A stretch of DNA of 64,000 nucleotides from Mycobacterium sp. 1164985.4 (GCF_001668575.1 NZ_LZMD01000079.1:91334-155333); one strand, 5' to 3'. Positions 34,372-43,653 are shown, counted from the stretch's first letter. Notes: generated from the letters alone by a model not told the origin. Program-made: numbers and translations.

Positions 34372-36129
34372 TCAGGTGCGGACGCTCGCGTCGTCCAACC
34401 GTGTCACGTCGCCGTCTTCGGGGCCGTGGCTGCGGCCGACGTGCGCCTCGGCGCGCATGCGCTCCACCATGTGCGGGTAGTGCAGCTCGAATGCCGGCCG
34501 CTCCGAACGGATTCGGGGCAGCTCGGTGAAGTTGTGCCGCGGCGGCGGGCACGACGTCGCCCACTCCAGCGAGTTGCCGTAACCCCACGGATCATCGACC
34601 GTGACCGGCTCGCCGTAGCGCCAGCTCTTGAACACATTCCACACGAACGGCAGCGTCGAGAGTCCGAGAATGAACGCGCCGATGGTCGAGACGACGTTCA
34701 GCGTGGTGAACCCGTCCGTCGGCAGATAGTCGGCGTAGCGGCGCGGCATGCCCTCGTCACCCAGCCAGTGCTGCACCAGGAACGTGGTGTGGAAGCCGAT
34801 GAACGTCAGCCAGAAGTGCAGCTTGCCCAGCCGCTCGTCGAGCAGCCGGCCCGTCATCTTCGGGAACCAGAAGTAGATACCGGCATACGTCGCGAACACG
34901 ATCGTGCCGAACAGCACGTAATGGAAGTGCGCGATGACGAAGTAGCTGTCGGTCACGTGGAAGTCCAGCGGCGGGCTGGCCAGCAGCACACCCGAGAGAC
35001 CGCCCAGGAGGAACGTCAGCAGGAACCCCACCGAGAACAGCATCGGTGTCTCGAACGTCAACTGGCCTTTCCACATCGTGCCGATCCAGTTGAAGAACTT
35101 GATACCGGTCGGCACGGCGATGAGGAACGTCATGAACGAGAAGAACGGCAGCAGGACCGCGCCGGTGGCGTACATGTGGTGCGCCCACACCGCCACCGAG
35201 AGCGCCGCGATCGCCAGCGTGGCGTAGATCAGCGTGGTGTAGCCGAAGATCGGCTTGCGCGAGAACACCGGGAAGATCTCCGACACGATGCCGAAGAACG
35301 GCAGCGCGATGATGTACACCTCGGGGTGGCCGAAGTACCAGAACAGGTGCTGATACAACAGCACGCCGCCGTTGGCCGGGTCATAGATGTGCGCCCCGAG
35401 ATGGCGGTCAGCCGCCAGGCCGAACAGCGCGGCGGTCAGGATGGGGAATGCCAGGAGCACCAGGATCGACGTCACCAGGATGTTCCAGGTGAAGATCGGC
35501 ATCCGGAACATCGTCATACCGGGTGCGCGCATGCACACGACGGTGGTGATCATGTTGACACCGCCGAGGATCGTGCCCAGACCACCAACGGCCAGGCCCA
35601 GGATCCACAGGTCACCGCCGGCACCCGGTGAGTGGATGGCGTTGCTCAGCGGCGCATAGGCGGTCCAGCCGAAGTCGGCGGCCCCGCCCGGGGTGATGAA
35701 GCCACCCATGGCGATCAGGGCGCCGAACAGGAACAGCCAGAACGACAGCGCGTTCAGCCGCGGAAACGCCACGTCCGGCGCGCCGATCTGCAGCGGCAGC
35801 ACCAGGTTGGCGAACCCGAACACGATCGGCGTCGCGTAGAACAGCAGCATCACCGTGCCGTGCATGGTGAACAGCTGGTTGAACTGCTCGTTGGACAGGA
35901 ACTGCAACCCCGGCATCGCCAGCTCGGTGCGCATGAACAGCGCCATCAGCCCGCCGATGAAGAAGAAGATGAAGCAGGCGACGCAGTACATGATGCCGAT
36001 CATCTTGTGATCGGTCGTGGTGATGAGCTTGTAGATGAGGTTGCCCTTGGGGCCGAGTCGCTCCGGGAACGGACGCCGTGCCTCGAGTTCTCCTATAGGG
36101 GGCGCTTCGGCTACCAACAGGTCCTCCAT
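34372..36129 (-). CDS. ctaD: Cytochrome c oxidase subunit I (CtaD)
   Basis: The 585-residue catalytic subunit of the aa3-type oxidase carries heme a, heme a3 and CuB. Twelve transmembrane helices are evident. Ligand regions are visible: FTMHGTVML, FGHPEVYIIALP with the His-Tyr crosslink pair, VWAHHMYATG with the CuB histidines, and IAHFHYVLFGTIVF with the heme ligands. The start at 36129 (MEDLLVAEAPPIGE) is close to the known M. tuberculosis N-terminus. It is divergent from fecB and upstream of serB2; corresponds to Rv3043c. Confidence 0.96.
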   Translation of the reverse strand: MEDLLVAEAPPIGELEARRPFPERLGPKGNLIYKLITTTDHKMIGIMYCVACFIFFFIGGLMALFMRTELAMPGLQFLSNEQFNQLFTMHGTVMLLFYATPIVFGFANLVLPLQIGAPDVAFPRLNALSFWLFLFGALIAMGGFITPGGAADFGWTAYAPLSNAIHSPGAGGDLWILGLAVGGLGTILGGVNMITTVVCMRAPGMTMFRMPIFTWNILVTSILVLLAFPILTAALFGLAADRHLGAHIYDPANGGVLLYQHLFWYFGHPEVYIIALPFFGIVSEIFPVFSRKPIFGYTTLIYATLAIAALSVAVWAHHMYATGAVLLPFFSFMTFLIAVPTGIKFFNWIGTMWKGQLTFETPMLFSVGFLLTFLLGGLSGVLLASPPLDFHVTDSYFVIAHFHYVLFGTIVFATYAGIYFWFPKMTGRLLDERLGKLHFWLTFIGFHTTFLVQHWLGDEGMPRRYADYLPTDGFTTLNVVSTIGAFILGLSTLPFVWNVFKSWRYGEPVTVDDPWGYGNSLEWATSCPPPRHNFTELPRIRSERPAFELHYPHMVERMRAEAHVGRSHGPEDGDVTRLDDASVRT

Positions 36130-36247
36130 ACATCCAGCGGTTGTCTTGATGAATCCTAACTGCCGCCTCATCGGCGATGCTCGCCGGTCCTACAAAGTGT
36201 CGTAATCGCCCGCCACGCGGCTTTCCGCCCCGGAGCTGGCCGGATGT

Positions 36248-36253
36248 TACCGT
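36248..36253 (+). promoter_or_regulatory. -10 box TACCGT upstream of fecB
   Basis: TACCGT is seven bases before the GTG at 36261 and no Shine-Dalgarno is present, so a leaderless start at that GTG is likely. It supports the choice of 36261 over the in-frame ATG at 36177. Confidence 0.45.
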
Positions 36254-36260
36254 CGGCGAC

Positions 36261-37376
36261 GTGTTGAGCGGCGGTTCGCGGAGGGCGCTCGTGGCCACCA
36301 GGACGATGGGCCTGGCCGCGCTGGCGACCGCCGTCGGCCTGACCCTGGTGAGTGGGTGCGGCTCCCCCGGCGACGAGGCGTCCGACACCGCGCCAGCCGA
36401 GACGATCGTCACCAGTACGACGAGGATCGCGAACGCGGGTGTGCTGGGCAATCAGCGTCGGCCCGACGAATCGTGCGCGGCCGAACCGACGCCGGTGGAC
36501 CCGGGCCCACCCGAGCGGATGGTGCGCCACGCCGCGGGCGAAACGCAGGTGCGCGATGACCCGCAGCGCATCGTGGTGCTCTCCGGCGACCAGCTCGACG
36601 CACTGTGCGCGCTGGGCCTGCAGTCGCGGGTGGTCGGGGCCGCGCTGCCGGACGGCTCGGACAGCCAGCCGTCGTACCTGGGCCGCGTCATCCACGACGT
36701 ACCGGGCGTCGGCACCCGCAGCGAACCCGACCTCGACGCCATCCGCGCCACCAACCCCGAACTGATCCTCGGTTCACAGGCGCTGACGCCCGAAGCGTTC
36801 GGCGCGCTCTCCGAAATCGCGCCGACGGTGTTCACAGGGGCGCCGGGCGCGGCGTGGCAGGACAACCTGCGCACGGTGGGAGCCGCGACCGGACGCCACG
36901 ACGCCGCGAACGGCCTGGTCGACGGGTTCCACAGGGCCGCAGACAAGACCGGCGCCGACAACGACGCCGCACACTTTCAGGCGTCGGTCGTGCAGTTCAC
37001 CGACTCCACGATGCGCGTCTACGGCGCCGACACCTTCCCCGGCAGCGTGCTCTCCGATGTCGGTGTCGATCGCCCTGTGACACAACGCTTTACCGACAAG
37101 CCCTACATCGAGGTGGGGATCAGCGACACCGACCTCGCCGACAATCCCGACCTGTCCATCGCCGACGGCGACATCGTCTACCTGTCCTTCGATTCACCCG
37201 CCGCACGGGACCGCGCACCCGAGGTGCTCGAGAGCGACGCGTGGAAGAAGCTGGGCGCCACGCGCGACGATCGGGTGTTTGCGGTCAACAACGAGGTGTG
37301 GCAGACCGGGGAGGGCATCGTCGCCGCACGCGGCATACTCGACGACCTGCGATGGCTCAACGCGCCGATCAATTAG
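36261..37376 (+). CDS. fecB: Iron-siderophore-binding lipoprotein FecB
   Basis: A 371-residue substrate-binding lipoprotein of the FecB/BtuF class. The signal ends LVSGC (Cys33 from this start). Class III binding-protein features follow: RIVVLSGDQLDALCALGL, RSEPDLDAIRATNPELILGSQALTPEAFGAL, and the C-terminal lobe with WKKLGATRDDRVFAVNNEVWQTGEGIVAARGILDDL. In M. tuberculosis FecB (Rv3044) has been linked to siderophore/heme use and to cell-wall integrity. It is divergent from ctaD. Confidence 0.9.
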   Translation: MLSGGSRRALVATRTMGLAALATAVGLTLVSGCGSPGDEASDTAPAETIVTSTTRIANAGVLGNQRRPDESCAAEPTPVDPGPPERMVRHAAGETQVRDDPQRIVVLSGDQLDALCALGLQSRVVGAALPDGSDSQPSYLGRVIHDVPGVGTRSEPDLDAIRATNPELILGSQALTPEAFGALSEIAPTVFTGAPGAAWQDNLRTVGAATGRHDAANGLVDGFHRAADKTGADNDAAHFQASVVQFTDSTMRVYGADTFPGSVLSDVGVDRPVTQRFTDKPYIEVGISDTDLADNPDLSIADGDIVYLSFDSPAARDRAPEVLESDAWKKLGATRDDRVFAVNNEVWQTGEGIVAARGILDDLRWLNAPIN

Positions 37377-37386
37377 CGTTGACACC

Positions 37387-37662
37387 GTGTTCCACGTCCT
37401 GAAATCGACCTATCTGCAACCGCCTGAGGTCGTCAATCAGACCCGGCCCGCCCACCTCGAATGGCTCAAGGACGAGGTCAGCGCAGGCCGGATCGTACTG
37501 GCGGGCCGACTGGAAGACGAGTCCGGCGCCATCCTGATCACCGGCGACATGGACGCCGAGCAGGCGCAGGACATCGTCGACCGCGACCCGTACACCTCCG
37601 CCGGTGTCGCCCGTTACGAGCGGGCGTCGTTCAACGGCGCATTCCGGGCCGCAGGTCTCTAG
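37387..37662 (+). CDS. YciI-family protein
   Basis: A 91-residue dimeric alpha-beta barrel protein of the YciI/DGPF type. The features GRIVLAGRLEDESGAILITGDMDAEQAQDIVDRDPYTSAGVARYE fit the family, whose enzymatic role is uncertain. The GTG start at 37387 lies seven bases after TAGCGT (37374-37379), a leaderless arrangement that overlaps the fecB stop. An intrinsic terminator follows at 37730. Confidence 0.8.
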   Translation: MFHVLKSTYLQPPEVVNQTRPAHLEWLKDEVSAGRIVLAGRLEDESGAILITGDMDAEQAQDIVDRDPYTSAGVARYERASFNGAFRAAGL

Positions 37663-37729
37663 GAGCAAGCTCACAGCTCGCCCCGGAATCATGGGAGCCG
37701 GCCGCCTCGTTGACCTTGGGGTCAGTCGC

Positions 37730-37749
37730 GCCGTCAGCGACGGCTTTTT
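37730..37749 (+). terminator. Rho-independent terminator with U-tract
   Basis: GCCGTC-AGC-GACGGC followed by TTTTT. A hairpin with a U-run is uncommon in mycobacteria. It ends the fecB/YciI transcript, 34 bases before the adhC start. Confidence 0.75.
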
Positions 37750-37782
37750 CTCGATAGCCGTTTGAACGAAAAGAGGGTCGTA

Positions 37783-38829
37783 ATGAGCACTGTTGCCGCA
37801 TATGCCGCGCCGTCGGCGTCCGAACCATTGACCAGAACCACCATCACCCGCCGCGACGTCGGGCCGCACGACGTGGCGTTCGACATCCATTTCGCGGGCA
37901 TCTGTCACTCCGACATCCACACCGTCCGCGACGAATGGGGCCGCGCGAGGTATCCGATCGTGCCCGGGCACGAGATCGCCGGCATCGTCACCGAGGTCGG
38001 CTCGGAGGTCACCGGGTTCACGGTCGGCGATCGCGTCGGCGTCGGTTGTTTCGTCGATTCCTGCCGCGAATGCGCACAGTGCCGCGCGGGCGAGGAACAG
38101 TACTGCGCCAGAGGCATGGTCGGCACCTACAACGCCGTGGGCCGTGACGGCGAGCCGACGCAGGGCGGCTACAGCGGCGCGATCGTGGTGGACGAGAACT
38201 ACGTGCTCCGCATCCCTGACAGCCTTGCGCTGGACGCCGCGGCGCCGTTGCTCTGCGCCGGTATCACGCTGTATTCGCCTCTGCGCCATTGGAACGCGGG
38301 TCCGGGAACCCGAGTCGCGGTCGTCGGCCTCGGAGGGCTGGGCCACATGGGCGTCAAGCTCGCCCACGCGATGGGTGCGCACGTGACGGTGCTAAGCCAA
38401 TCGCTGAAGAAGATGGAGGACGGCCTGCGTCTGGGTGCCGACGAGTACTACGCCACCTCCGACCCGGAGACGTTTGCCGCACTGAAGGGTTCGTTCGACC
38501 TGATCCTCAACACCGTTTCGGCCAATCTCGATCTGGGCAGCTATCTCGGATTGCTCGCACTCGACGGCACTCTGGTGGAACTGGGTATGCCGGAGCATCC
38601 CATGTCGGTACCCGCCGGCGCGCTCATCGCCGGGCGGCGCCGCATCGCGGGCTCGCTGATCGGCGGTATCGCCGAGACCCAGGAGATGCTCGACTTCTGC
38701 GCCGAGCATGGCGTACGGCCCGAAATCGAGGTCATTGCACCCGATTACATCAACGAGGCCTACGAGCGGGTGCTCGCCAGCGATGTGCGCTACCGCTTCG
38801 TGATCGACACCGAGTCGCTGCGCTCGTAG
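37783..38829 (+). CDS. adhC: Zinc-dependent NADP alcohol dehydrogenase AdhC
   Basis: A 348-residue cinnamyl-alcohol-dehydrogenase-like enzyme reducing aldehydes with NADPH. Catalytic zinc ligands are Cys41 (GICHSDIH) and His63/Glu64 (PGHEIAG); the structural zinc set is Cys94, Cys97, Cys100 and Cys108. The Rossmann motif VVGLGGLGHMGVKLAHAMG is intact. It corresponds to Rv3045. The ATG at 37783 was chosen over the one at 37762 because AAGAGGG precedes it. Its last codons were later copied to 49151-49192, where only the end of the gene remains. Confidence 0.95.
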   Translation: MSTVAAYAAPSASEPLTRTTITRRDVGPHDVAFDIHFAGICHSDIHTVRDEWGRARYPIVPGHEIAGIVTEVGSEVTGFTVGDRVGVGCFVDSCRECAQCRAGEEQYCARGMVGTYNAVGRDGEPTQGGYSGAIVVDENYVLRIPDSLALDAAAPLLCAGITLYSPLRHWNAGPGTRVAVVGLGGLGHMGVKLAHAMGAHVTVLSQSLKKMEDGLRLGADEYYATSDPETFAALKGSFDLILNTVSANLDLGSYLGLLALDGTLVELGMPEHPMSVPAGALIAGRRRIAGSLIGGIAETQEMLDFCAEHGVRPEIEVIAPDYINEAYERVLASDVRYRFVIDTESLRS

Positions 38830-38859
38830 TCATCCGCTTCGCAGACGCCGTGCCGCCGA

Positions 38860-39318
38860 TCAGAACTGACGAACATCCGCGCCGTTGATGAAAAGCCCGT
38901 GACCGGTGGCGTCATAAGTGAAGCGGGTCCGTAGGTCCTCGTCTTGAATGGTCCAGCCGTCGACGCGATATGTCTGTCCGGCGTCCAGGACGGTGTCTCC
39001 GGCGGGGGCGTCGTTCGGGGCAGGGACCGCACCCCGCTCCCAATACATCTCCCCGGTGCCACGCACTACCGCGAGGTTGAGCCGGTTGTTGAACTTCGAC
39101 GTTTCCCACGGAGCCTGACCCCATGGTTGGCCGTCGACGCGCTGACATACCACCATCGGTCCACCGCCGCGCTTCACGTCGTCGGCACTCACTAGGCAGC
39201 GAACCGTGCCTCCGCCGACCACCACGAGCCGTCCGACGTCGGCCGCCGCCGGCGGCGCAAGAGGTGACGCTAGCGAGACTGACAATGCCGCAACCACGAC
39301 GACAACCTGCCGAACCAT
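38860..39318 (-). CDS. Small secreted protein, copy 1 of a duplicated gene
   Basis: A 152-residue exported protein with signal peptide (MVRQVVVVVAALSVSLASPLAPPAAA) and a beta-rich mature part: GRLVVVGGGTVRCLVSADDVKRGGGPMVVCQ (two cysteines likely bonded), GQAPWETSKFNNRLNLAVVRGTGEMYWERG and, at the end, FTYDATGHGLFINGADVRQF. It has no family I recognise. The GGAGG site upstream fixes the ATG at 39318. It is convergent with adhC and nearly the same as the protein at 49231-49689; a third, broken copy lies at 48939. Probably a mycobacterial envelope protein of unknown role. Confidence 0.75.
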   Translation of the reverse strand: MVRQVVVVVAALSVSLASPLAPPAAADVGRLVVVGGGTVRCLVSADDVKRGGGPMVVCQRVDGQPWGQAPWETSKFNNRLNLAVVRGTGEMYWERGAVPAPNDAPAGDTVLDAGQTYRVDGWTIQDEDLRTRFTYDATGHGLFINGADVRQF

Positions 39319-39419
39319 GTGAGCCTCCGCGTGCGCAATCCGTTTGCGGGACATGCTTTCACGTCGACGGTTCCGAAATGCCGGTTTCGGCGAACTCGGG
39401 CTCTTTCGTCCGAGCGCTG

Positions 39420-39487
39420 GTAGTCCTGGTCTTCGTCTTCGGTCACGACGTCTTGCCGATCACATAGCTCGCACCAGGACCCGACTT
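39420..39487 (-). pseudogene. nrdF 3'-end remnant, copy 1
   Basis: On the minus strand this short stretch matches the last codons of the ribonucleotide-reductase small subunit (SYVIGK and VVTEDED can be read), but one base has been lost after the GK codons and the TGGGACTTCTAA end has changed to CAGGACTAC without a stop. It is the degraded version of the fragment at 50123-50221. Confidence 0.7.
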
Positions 39488-39568
39488 GAACCGTTGTTCG
39501 GATCGCGATTGGCGCCTGTCGCCACTGCACCTTTTCACCCTTTGACTGCAGGTCACGGGCGGAAGTCT

Positions 39569-39574
39569 TAACCT
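39569..39574 (+). promoter_or_regulatory. -10 box TAACCT of cyclase 1
   Basis: TAACCT is followed by CCCGGC and the ATG at 39581. The same TANNNT-CCCGGC-ATG arrangement occurs at cyclases 3 and 4, pointing to leaderless mRNA. Confidence 0.6.
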
Positions 39575-39580
39575 CCCGGC

Positions 39581-41110
39581 ATGGAACGCATCTGGCAGTC
39601 CGCGTGGGATCGGTACGGCGCGAAATACTCATGGGTGATCTACGCGATCTCGTTTCCTGCAATGCTTCAGACCTATCTCCTCATGTCGCTCATTGTTGTC
39701 GCTCTGGAGCGGTCCGGGCGCTACCTGGAGTGCGCTGCCGTCACGGTTGTAGGCGTGCTGGTGCTGATGTATGTGATGGTTCTTCCGGGGTCCGGCCAAG
39801 CAAAACGTCTGGAGCAGTGGGCATCCGGCCGCGAGGTCGACCGGATGAGGGCGCTCGAAGCCACCTACACCTGGGCTCGGACGGCGATCGGCCGGGCGAT
39901 AGTAGCGAACGCAGCGTTCCAGGCCATAGTCCTCGTACTAGTCGGCACAATCGCCGGGGCGAGCGCGACGCGGATCGTGCAGTACGGGATCCTTGGGGTT
40001 GTCTTCGGAACTGCCACCATCCTGCCCGCTGTACACAACTTCGTGGAAGCTGCGCTGCGGCCGGCAAGGGTCGCGATAATCGGTGACACAAAGATCGGTG
40101 ACTCCCTGCCGCGCCCTCGGCCGACTTTCGGTACGTGGTCGACCGTGACCTTGCTGGCAGCAGTGTTCCTGTTCTCGGTCTGGGCAGCGATGCTTGCGTC
40201 CGTATTCGAAGCACCTCAGATGCCCTTACTTTCCGTGGTGATCGCGACTGCACTCACGCTCGGTTTCGCAGTGCCGGTCACCGTGGGCTCTGCGTTCTCG
40301 CCGATCCAACGACCGATCCGCGACCTCGCTGAAGGAACGAAACGTGTGGCGGCCGGTGACTACAGCCAACGTCTTCCGGTCGTTCAAGACGACGACCTCG
40401 GTGCTCTTGCAGCGTCGTTCAACCGTATGCAGGCGGGTTTGGCTGAGCGGCAACGCCTTCAGGCTGCATTCGGCACCTATGTTGATCCATCTTTGGCGTC
40501 ACGGCTGCTTGAGCAGGGCGACGATGTGTTCACCGGGGAGCGCCGTGAAGTAACGGTGATGTTCGTCGATATCCGCGACTTCACGCCGTTCGCCGAGGCG
40601 AACACCGCCGAGGACACCGTCGCCCGCCTCAACGCATTGTTTGAGATCGTTGTCCCCGCCGTCGTCCAAGCCGGTGGACATGTCAACAAATTCCTCGGTG
40701 ATGGCGCTTTGGCCGTCTTCGGCGCTCCTAATAACCTCAAGCAACATGCCGACGCGGCCCTGAGCGCCGCTATACAGATCCACCGCCTGGTGGCCGAGCG
40801 GTTCGGTGGCGAGCTTCGTATCGGCATCGGAATCAACACGGGGGCGGTGATTGCGGGCACCATCGGCGGCGGAGGCAAGCTGGAGTTCACCTTGATCGGT
40901 GATGCCGTCAACGTCGCCGCCCGCTTAGAGCAACTCACCAAGACTACGGGCGACACGATCCTTCTCACCCATCAGTGCGTCGACGCCCTCACTTCACGGC
41001 CGGCGGAACTCCTCGACCGCGGGCTGCATGCCGTGAAAGGCAAGTCGGAAGCAGTGCGAGTGTTCGCTTTATATGAAGGCAATCCACTCGAGTCGCAGTT
41101 GTCGCTCTAG
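39581..41110 (+). CDS. Membrane adenylate cyclase 1 (six-TM, HAMP, class III)
   Basis: A 509-residue class III cyclase like the Rv1318c-Rv1320c/Rv3645 group. Six hydrophobic helices span about residues 20-235, a HAMP linker (RPIRDLAEGTKRVAAGDYSQRL to LQAAFGTY) about 246-305, and the catalytic domain from about 320. All class III residues are present: Asp330 (VDIRDF) and Asp374 for metals, Lys370 (NKFLGDG) and Asp441 for adenine specificity, Asn444 and Arg448 for the transition state. cAMP formation is therefore expected. It belongs to a set of four paralogues here; the N-terminal MERIWQSAWDRYG is shared by all. Confidence 0.93.
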   Translation: MERIWQSAWDRYGAKYSWVIYAISFPAMLQTYLLMSLIVVALERSGRYLECAAVTVVGVLVLMYVMVLPGSGQAKRLEQWASGREVDRMRALEATYTWARTAIGRAIVANAAFQAIVLVLVGTIAGASATRIVQYGILGVVFGTATILPAVHNFVEAALRPARVAIIGDTKIGDSLPRPRPTFGTWSTVTLLAAVFLFSVWAAMLASVFEAPQMPLLSVVIATALTLGFAVPVTVGSAFSPIQRPIRDLAEGTKRVAAGDYSQRLPVVQDDDLGALAASFNRMQAGLAERQRLQAAFGTYVDPSLASRLLEQGDDVFTGERREVTVMFVDIRDFTPFAEANTAEDTVARLNALFEIVVPAVVQAGGHVNKFLGDGALAVFGAPNNLKQHADAALSAAIQIHRLVAERFGGELRIGIGINTGAVIAGTIGGGGKLEFTLIGDAVNVAARLEQLTKTTGDTILLTHQCVDALTSRPAELLDRGLHAVKGKSEAVRVFALYEGNPLESQLSL

Positions 41111-41256
41111 GCGTTCCTGCGGGCACCGCTGAGAGGCTGGTTGCCGCATCTACCTCGCACGCGTCAACAGCCCGGTAGCTGCGTGCGCATAGCAGCGATA
41201 TCAGCATTCGAGGACCGATCGGAAACGTTCGCCGGGTACAGGCGAGCGGTTGAATC

Positions 41257-41643
41257 TCAGCCGTTCTTGGTCAGCCCGTAGACGATCGCCGAGCGATATC
41301 CTGGGCAATCACTGGTCAGGACCGAAATGTCGCTGTTCATGGAGTATGTGCAGACATGGTCACCCGTTTCTGTGGTACGGGTTCCAATCCATGTGTCGCC
41401 TTGCCAGTGCAGATCACTTTGGAAGGCTTCGATCGCCCCAAGTTGAAGATGAGTGCAGTCCGCTCCGCACGGCGTGAAAATGAGGGGTACGGTATCGCCG
41501 ACGTTCAAGTCAATGGCCGGATTACCGGTTGTCACGGTGGCGGTGTAAGAGCCGCTGGGAGGTTCTGCCGACGCTGGACCTGCCAGTCCGATCGCTGCGC
41601 CAGTCACGACGATTCCGACAGCCAGTCCACGGGTAATTTCCAT
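41257..41643 (-). CDS. Small secreted protein with FTPCG motif
   Basis: A 128-residue exported protein: signal peptide MEITRGLAVGIVVTGAAIGLAGPASA, then a beta-rich mature part with PLIFTPCGADCTHLQLG, WQGDTWIGTRTTETGDHVCTYSMN and VLTSDCPG, giving four cysteines for two disulfides. A GGGGAAGAAG site precedes the ATG. Its partner at 41653 ends nine bases upstream and shares the cysteine pattern. The family is one of many exported mycobacterial proteins of unknown function. Confidence 0.72.
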   Translation of the reverse strand: MEITRGLAVGIVVTGAAIGLAGPASAEPPSGSYTATVTTGNPAIDLNVGDTVPLIFTPCGADCTHLQLGAIEAFQSDLHWQGDTWIGTRTTETGDHVCTYSMNSDISVLTSDCPGYRSAIVYGLTKNG

Positions 41644-41652
41644 CTTCTTCCC

Positions 41653-42117
41653 CTAAGCCTTTGTCAACTGATGGGCCAGGAGCTGGCCGTCACAATTCCG
41701 GCTCGTAAAGGCGGCATCGCTGTTAACCGATTCTGTGCACGAGATGCCGGATCCCGATACCCAGGTTCCCGTCCACACGTTGTTTCGCAGCTGCAGCTCC
41801 ACAGGCGTTCCGGCCCCGATAACGAGGCGGGTGCAGTCCGGGCCACATGGAGTGAACGTATAGGTGGTAGACGGATACATCGCCCCCATGCCGTTGGCGT
41901 CCCTTACCGGAGTTGCCGAGCCCAGCCCACACTCCGTCGTGGGCAAAGGCTTGCCCCCGCTGCATACCGCTGCTCTGCTCGGTGGGGGGGATTCGCCAGC
42001 TCCGCTTCTCTGACCACTTCGGGACACACACGCTCTATCTGGCCAATGATGAACTTCCGGCGAGACACACAGGCGACAAACCGCAGAACCTGCCTGTAGC
42101 GGGCGCGATCCCGCCAA
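41653..42117 (-). CDS. Paralogue of the FTPCG protein, N-terminus unclear
   Basis: The last 70 residues (TTYTFTPCGPDCTRLVIGAG to AFTSRNCDGQLLAHQLTKA) are clearly homologous to the protein at 41257-41643, with the same cysteines. The first part lacks a signal peptide and does not match, which suggests a frameshift or a damaged 5' end; a run of eight cytosines on the coding strand (41983-41990) is a possible site. Treated as a probably truncated paralogue. Nine bases separate it from the next gene, so they may share a transcript. Confidence 0.45.
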   Translation of the reverse strand: MAGSRPLQAGSAVCRLCVSPEVHHWPDRACVSRSGQRSGAGESPPPSRAAVCSGGKPLPTTECGLGSATPVRDANGMGAMYPSTTYTFTPCGPDCTRLVIGAGTPVELQLRNNVWTGTWVSGSGISCTESVNSDAAFTSRNCDGQLLAHQLTKA

Positions 42118-42663
42118 GCTGAGCCGTTATGGTGCGTCGGTGTCGATTCTCAGGCGGCTCCACTGCTGGGCGGCGTCAGCACACCACCGCAGGTCTCAGA
42201 GGTCGTGTCTGAAACCCGTCCACGAGGGATGCCGTAGGGAGCCGTTCGAGCCGCGGCATCGAATCTTGTTGGCGCATCGGCGGACGCCTTCCAAAGATGG
42301 CTGGCTGAGTGTATGCCCGGACGCCCGGTACGCGACCTCTGCTCCAGTCGGTAGCTGCCGGATCAAGACGCAATCTCAACTCACCAGCTGAGGGTGTTCC
42401 ATCTTTATCTTTCGAGCTTCGCAAATCCCTATGAATGTCCACGACTCTTGCGACACGGTTCGTCGGTTTCTGCGAAATCGGATCGACTGGGCAATACCTG
42501 TGAGAATCCTGAAAACTTGCTGCTGGCAACATATTTCGTTAGACCTGCTCACCACACGGCAAACCAGAGAATTGTGCCGAGTATAGATTCGCCAACTTAG
42601 AAAATGTGATACTGACCACAGTGCCCCCCGCAACCGTGTCGCTGCCCGATGAAAGAAGTGCCA
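42118..42663. other. Intergenic region, low GC
   Basis: No gene is supported here. Base composition from about 42390 to 42610 is visibly less GC-rich than the conserved half, with no ORF resembling a known family. It is the upstream region of the small secreted-protein pair at 42664 and may be of foreign origin. Confidence 0.4.
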
Positions 42664-42921
42664 ATGAGGGTAATTGGACTTGCGGCGACCGCCGCTTTCA
42701 CCATCGCTCCATTTGCAGTGCTCGCACCTGTAGCTCAGGCGGGACCGTTGTGTCCGCAGTCGATGGCCCAGTTTCCGTCGATCTATCAGCAATGTTTGAC
42801 TGCAGAGCAAAATCAGAACTATTGCACTGATGCGTCTGGCTGCACTCCGGGTGACCCGTGTGTGGTCGGGTCGGCGTACGAGAAAGCTATCTGCGACGAC
42901 AGTCGGGCGGCGGGACGATGA
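42664..42921 (+). CDS. Small secreted cysteine-rich protein
   Basis: An 85-residue exported peptide: signal MRVIGLAATAAFTIAPFAVLAPVAQA, then CPQSMAQFPSIYQQCLTAEQNQNYCTDASGCTPGDPCVVGSAYEKAICDD with six cysteines, probably disulfide-rich. Weak GAAAGAAG site before the ATG; a longer in-frame start at 42649 exists. Its stop overlaps the ATG of the next secreted protein (ATGA), so the two are co-translated. Confidence 0.6.
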   Translation: MRVIGLAATAAFTIAPFAVLAPVAQAGPLCPQSMAQFPSIYQQCLTAEQNQNYCTDASGCTPGDPCVVGSAYEKAICDDSRAAGR

Positions 42922-43247
42922 AAATTCTGGCGACAGCGGCCGCGGCTGCGTCCTTTGTCTCCATGATGACGGTAGGCACGCTTGCGGCTGGCCCGGCACA
43001 GGCATGTGACCGATTCGTCGGCCGAGGGACCAATATGCAGTGTGCAGATCCGCCCAGTGATCAGGTTACTCCCGGAGATCAAGTCGCCGGAAACGACTTG
43101 AATCCCGTACTGATCCCAGGAGTTGGCCAACCGGGTCCTGTGCAAATTCCGATAACGCCGGTGATCCAGCCGCAGCCGCAAAAGCCCAGTGGGCCCGCAG
43201 GCGGGACGACGCTTTGCCCTATCAGGGGCAGCTTTGGATGCGGTTGA
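42918..43247 (+). CDS. Small secreted Pro/Gln-rich protein
   Basis: A 109-residue exported protein with signal MKILATAAAAASFVSMMTVGTLAAGPAQA and a Pro/Gln/Gly-rich mature part (PGVGQPGPVQIPITPVIQPQPQ) framed by CDRFVGRGTNMQC and CPIRGSFGCG, each with two cysteines. Overlaps the previous gene by ATGA. No family recognised. Confidence 0.6.
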   Translation: MKILATAAAAASFVSMMTVGTLAAGPAQACDRFVGRGTNMQCADPPSDQVTPGDQVAGNDLNPVLIPGVGQPGPVQIPITPVIQPQPQKPSGPAGGTTLCPIRGSFGCG

Positions 43248-43653
43248 TCGAAACAGGTTGCGTCACTGGGTTTTACAGGCATGGGCGGCTCTCCGGCCTC
43301 GATGCGCTTGCGGTGGTACTCGCGGGCTGTTCCATTCCTCGTATCTGTGTTTGGGCGACTCGGTGCAGCGCGGCGTTGGCTTGGCGGGTGCCCGTCTTGA
43401 CGTGACGCCAGCGTCCCCGCGTTGATCCCCACCACGCCGGTGATGGTGCTACACCAGCGAATCGCGGGCGAAGGCGGCCCTCTGTTGGGAACCGGCGGAT
43501 CCACAGCCACGCACTGTGAACTAACGTAAAAGCTGGCCCGGGGAAATTAGGTGCCATCTAATTCATGAGGCTTCTAAAGCGTCGGATGCATGGCGATCAC
43601 GGAGTCACCACGATGAAGCGCGGCGAGGTGCGGGCGCTAGCCACCGTGCCAGC
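43248..43653. other. Intergenic region without a recognisable gene
   Basis: Only short overlapping ORFs on both strands, none with a signal sequence, known motif or ribosome-binding site. It separates the secreted-protein pair from the convergent DUF2510 gene. Confidence 0.4.
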
